Origin: Sediminibacterium ginsengisoli
GTDB lineage: Bacteria > Bacteroidota > Bacteroidia > Chitinophagales > Chitinophagaceae
Length of the DNA stretch: 5,647 bases
Reading direction: 5' to 3'
NCBI GenBank assembly: GCA_943326215.1
Contig: CALPSK010000069.1
Span: 1-5,647, forward strand
The notes beneath the pieces were generated by a model. The model worked only from the letters and a program-made list of their open reading frames with translations. It made no database searches and was not told the DNA's origin. How positions within the stretch are numbered: position 1 is the stretch's first letter; every line of letters begins with the position of its first letter. The translations under genes were made by a program, and so were the position numbers. This document shows, one piece after another, positions 4,570 through 5,647 of this stretch.

Positions 4570-5647
4570 TTAAGCGTCCTTACCGGCTGCATTATCGTCA
4601 TCCATTTTAGCTCTGATCTCAGCTAAAGCACCTAGGTCACCTAAAGTAGATTTCTCCACTTTAGCCTGGATAGTTTTAACTGCTTTTTTAGTCTTCTCAG
4701 TTTCCACTTTCGCTTCTTTCTTAGCTACTTCTTTTTCTTCAGTGATAGCTTGTTCCCAAATTCTAGCATGGCTTACTACAATACGCTTTTCATTACGATC
4801 AAATTCGATCACCATGAACTTCGCTGTTTCTTCCGCTTGAACTTGTTTGCCATCTTCTTTCGCTAAGTGACGATTCGGTGCAAAACCTTCAAGACCATGA
4901 GGCAATTGTACAATCGCACCTTTTTCATCCTTGCGGCTGATGGTACCATCATGAATAGATCCGATTGCAAAAGTTTGCTCTAATGCATTCCAAGGATCTT
5001 CTTCTAATTGCTTATGTCCTAATTGTAGTTTTCTGTTTTCTTTATCAATGTTTAAGATAATGATATCGATAGACTCTCCCACTTTTACATACTCAGAAGG
5101 GTGATTGAAACGCTTCAACCAACTTAAATCGCTGATGTGAATCATTCCACCAATGCCTGATTCTAATTCAATAAACACACCGTAAGGAGTGATATTTTTT
5201 ACAAGCCCTTTGTGTTTGCTTTGTTCTGGGAATTTGCTATCGATAGCGCTCCAAGGATCTTGAGACATTTGTTTAATACTCAAGCTCATCTTACGTGCAT
5301 CTTTATCTAAGGTTACCACTTTCGCTTCATGCTCATCTCCTAATTTGAAGAATTCTTTTGCATTGATAGGTGTGTTCGCCCAAGTAATTTCAGATACGTG
5401 TACAAGACCTTCAACACCTGGTTGAATTTCTAAGAAAGCACCGTAGTCTTCAATGTTTACTACTTTACCTTTTATAACACTACCTTCTAATAATACTTGT
5501 GGTAATACATCCCAAGGGTGTGGAGTTAATTGTTTTAAACCTAAGCTGATACGTTTTTTGTCATCATCAAAATCTAATACAACCACTTGAATTTTTTGAT
5601 CTAATTTAACCACCTCACTTGGGTGAGAGATTCTACCCCAAGAGATA
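4570..5647 (-). CDS. rpsA: 30S ribosomal protein S1, C-terminal part (5' end beyond window)
   Basis: RNA-binding protein of the small ribosomal subunit that captures and unwinds mRNA for initiation. The reading frame is open to the window edge; upstream of a GTG at 5613 it continues with SWGRISHPSE, an S1-domain motif, so the gene starts outside. About 358 residues are visible. They comprise the end of one OB-fold S1 domain (5647 to about 5530), then complete domains at about 5490-5272 (KVVNIEDYGAFLEI, GLVHVSEITW), 5223-5008 (LVKNITPYGVFIEL, GMIHISDLSW) and 4971-4756 (a divergent last repeat, GFAPNRHLA), separated by PW linkers (PHPWD, QDPWS, EDPWN). A Lys/Glu-rich low-complexity tail (about 4746-4573) ends in DDDNAAGKDA. 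This architecture fits Bacteroidota S1, normally about 590-640 residues. A strong terminator follows, so it is separate from bamD-rpoZ. Confidence 0.96.
   Translation of the reverse strand, partial: ISWGRISHPSEVVKLDQKIQVVVLDFDDDKKRISLGLKQLTPHPWDVLPQVLLEGSVIKGKVVNIEDYGAFLEIQPGVEGLVHVSEITWANTPINAKEFFKLGDEHEAKVVTLDKDARKMSLSIKQMSQDPWSAIDSKFPEQSKHKGLVKNITPYGVFIELESGIGGMIHISDLSWLKRFNHPSEYVKVGESIDIIILNIDKENRKLQLGHKQLEEDPWNALEQTFAIGSIHDGTISRKDEKGAIVQLPHGLEGFAPNRHLAKEDGKQVQAEETAKFMVIEFDRNEKRIVVSHARIWEQAITEEKEVAKKEAKVETEKTKKAVKTIQAKVEKSTLGDLGALAEIRAKMDDDNAAGKDA

Overview
The window looks like a stretch of core chromosome from a member of the Bacteroidota, most likely in or near the Chitinophagaceae. 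Several signs agree. The DNA is AT-rich. Start codons lack Shine-Dalgarno sequences. Promoter -7 elements of the TAnnTTTG type stand in front of transcription units. Lineage-restricted families are present: a DUF4835/PorD-type protein, a DUF4296 lipoprotein, the divergent Bacteroidota omega subunit and the Bacteroidota form of ribosomal protein S1. Placement below phylum is an inference from memory of related proteins.

Layout, left to right. One plus-strand gene encodes an RlmI-family (COG1092) rRNA methyltransferase at 106-1281. Its promoter lies so close to the ATG that the mRNA may be leaderless. It converges on a minus-strand AhpE/PrxQ-like peroxiredoxin (1410-1883), and two strong hairpins separate the two genes. 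All remaining genes are on the minus strand. In transcription order (right to left) they are: ribosomal protein S1 (rpsA, 5' end cut by the window edge) with a strong intrinsic terminator; bamD and rpoZ, overlapping by ATGA; a terminator hairpin; a DUF4835/PorD-like gene and a DUF4296 lipoprotein gene, also overlapping by ATGA; then the peroxiredoxin with its own promoter.

Function. S1, omega and the methyltransferase serve translation and transcription. BamD belongs to the outer-membrane beta-barrel assembly machine. The PorD-like protein is a secreted periplasmic protein linked by annotation to type IX secretion, and the DUF4296 lipoprotein is translationally coupled to it. The peroxiredoxin is a stand-alone thiol peroxidase.

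I see no mobile element, CRISPR array, tRNA, toxin-antitoxin pair or clear sign of horizontal transfer, and no evidence of an undescribed multi-gene system. The items most worth a second look are the near-leaderless promoters, an inverted repeat upstream of bamD, the rpoZ-porD junction without coaBC, and the DUF4835-DUF4296 coupled pair.
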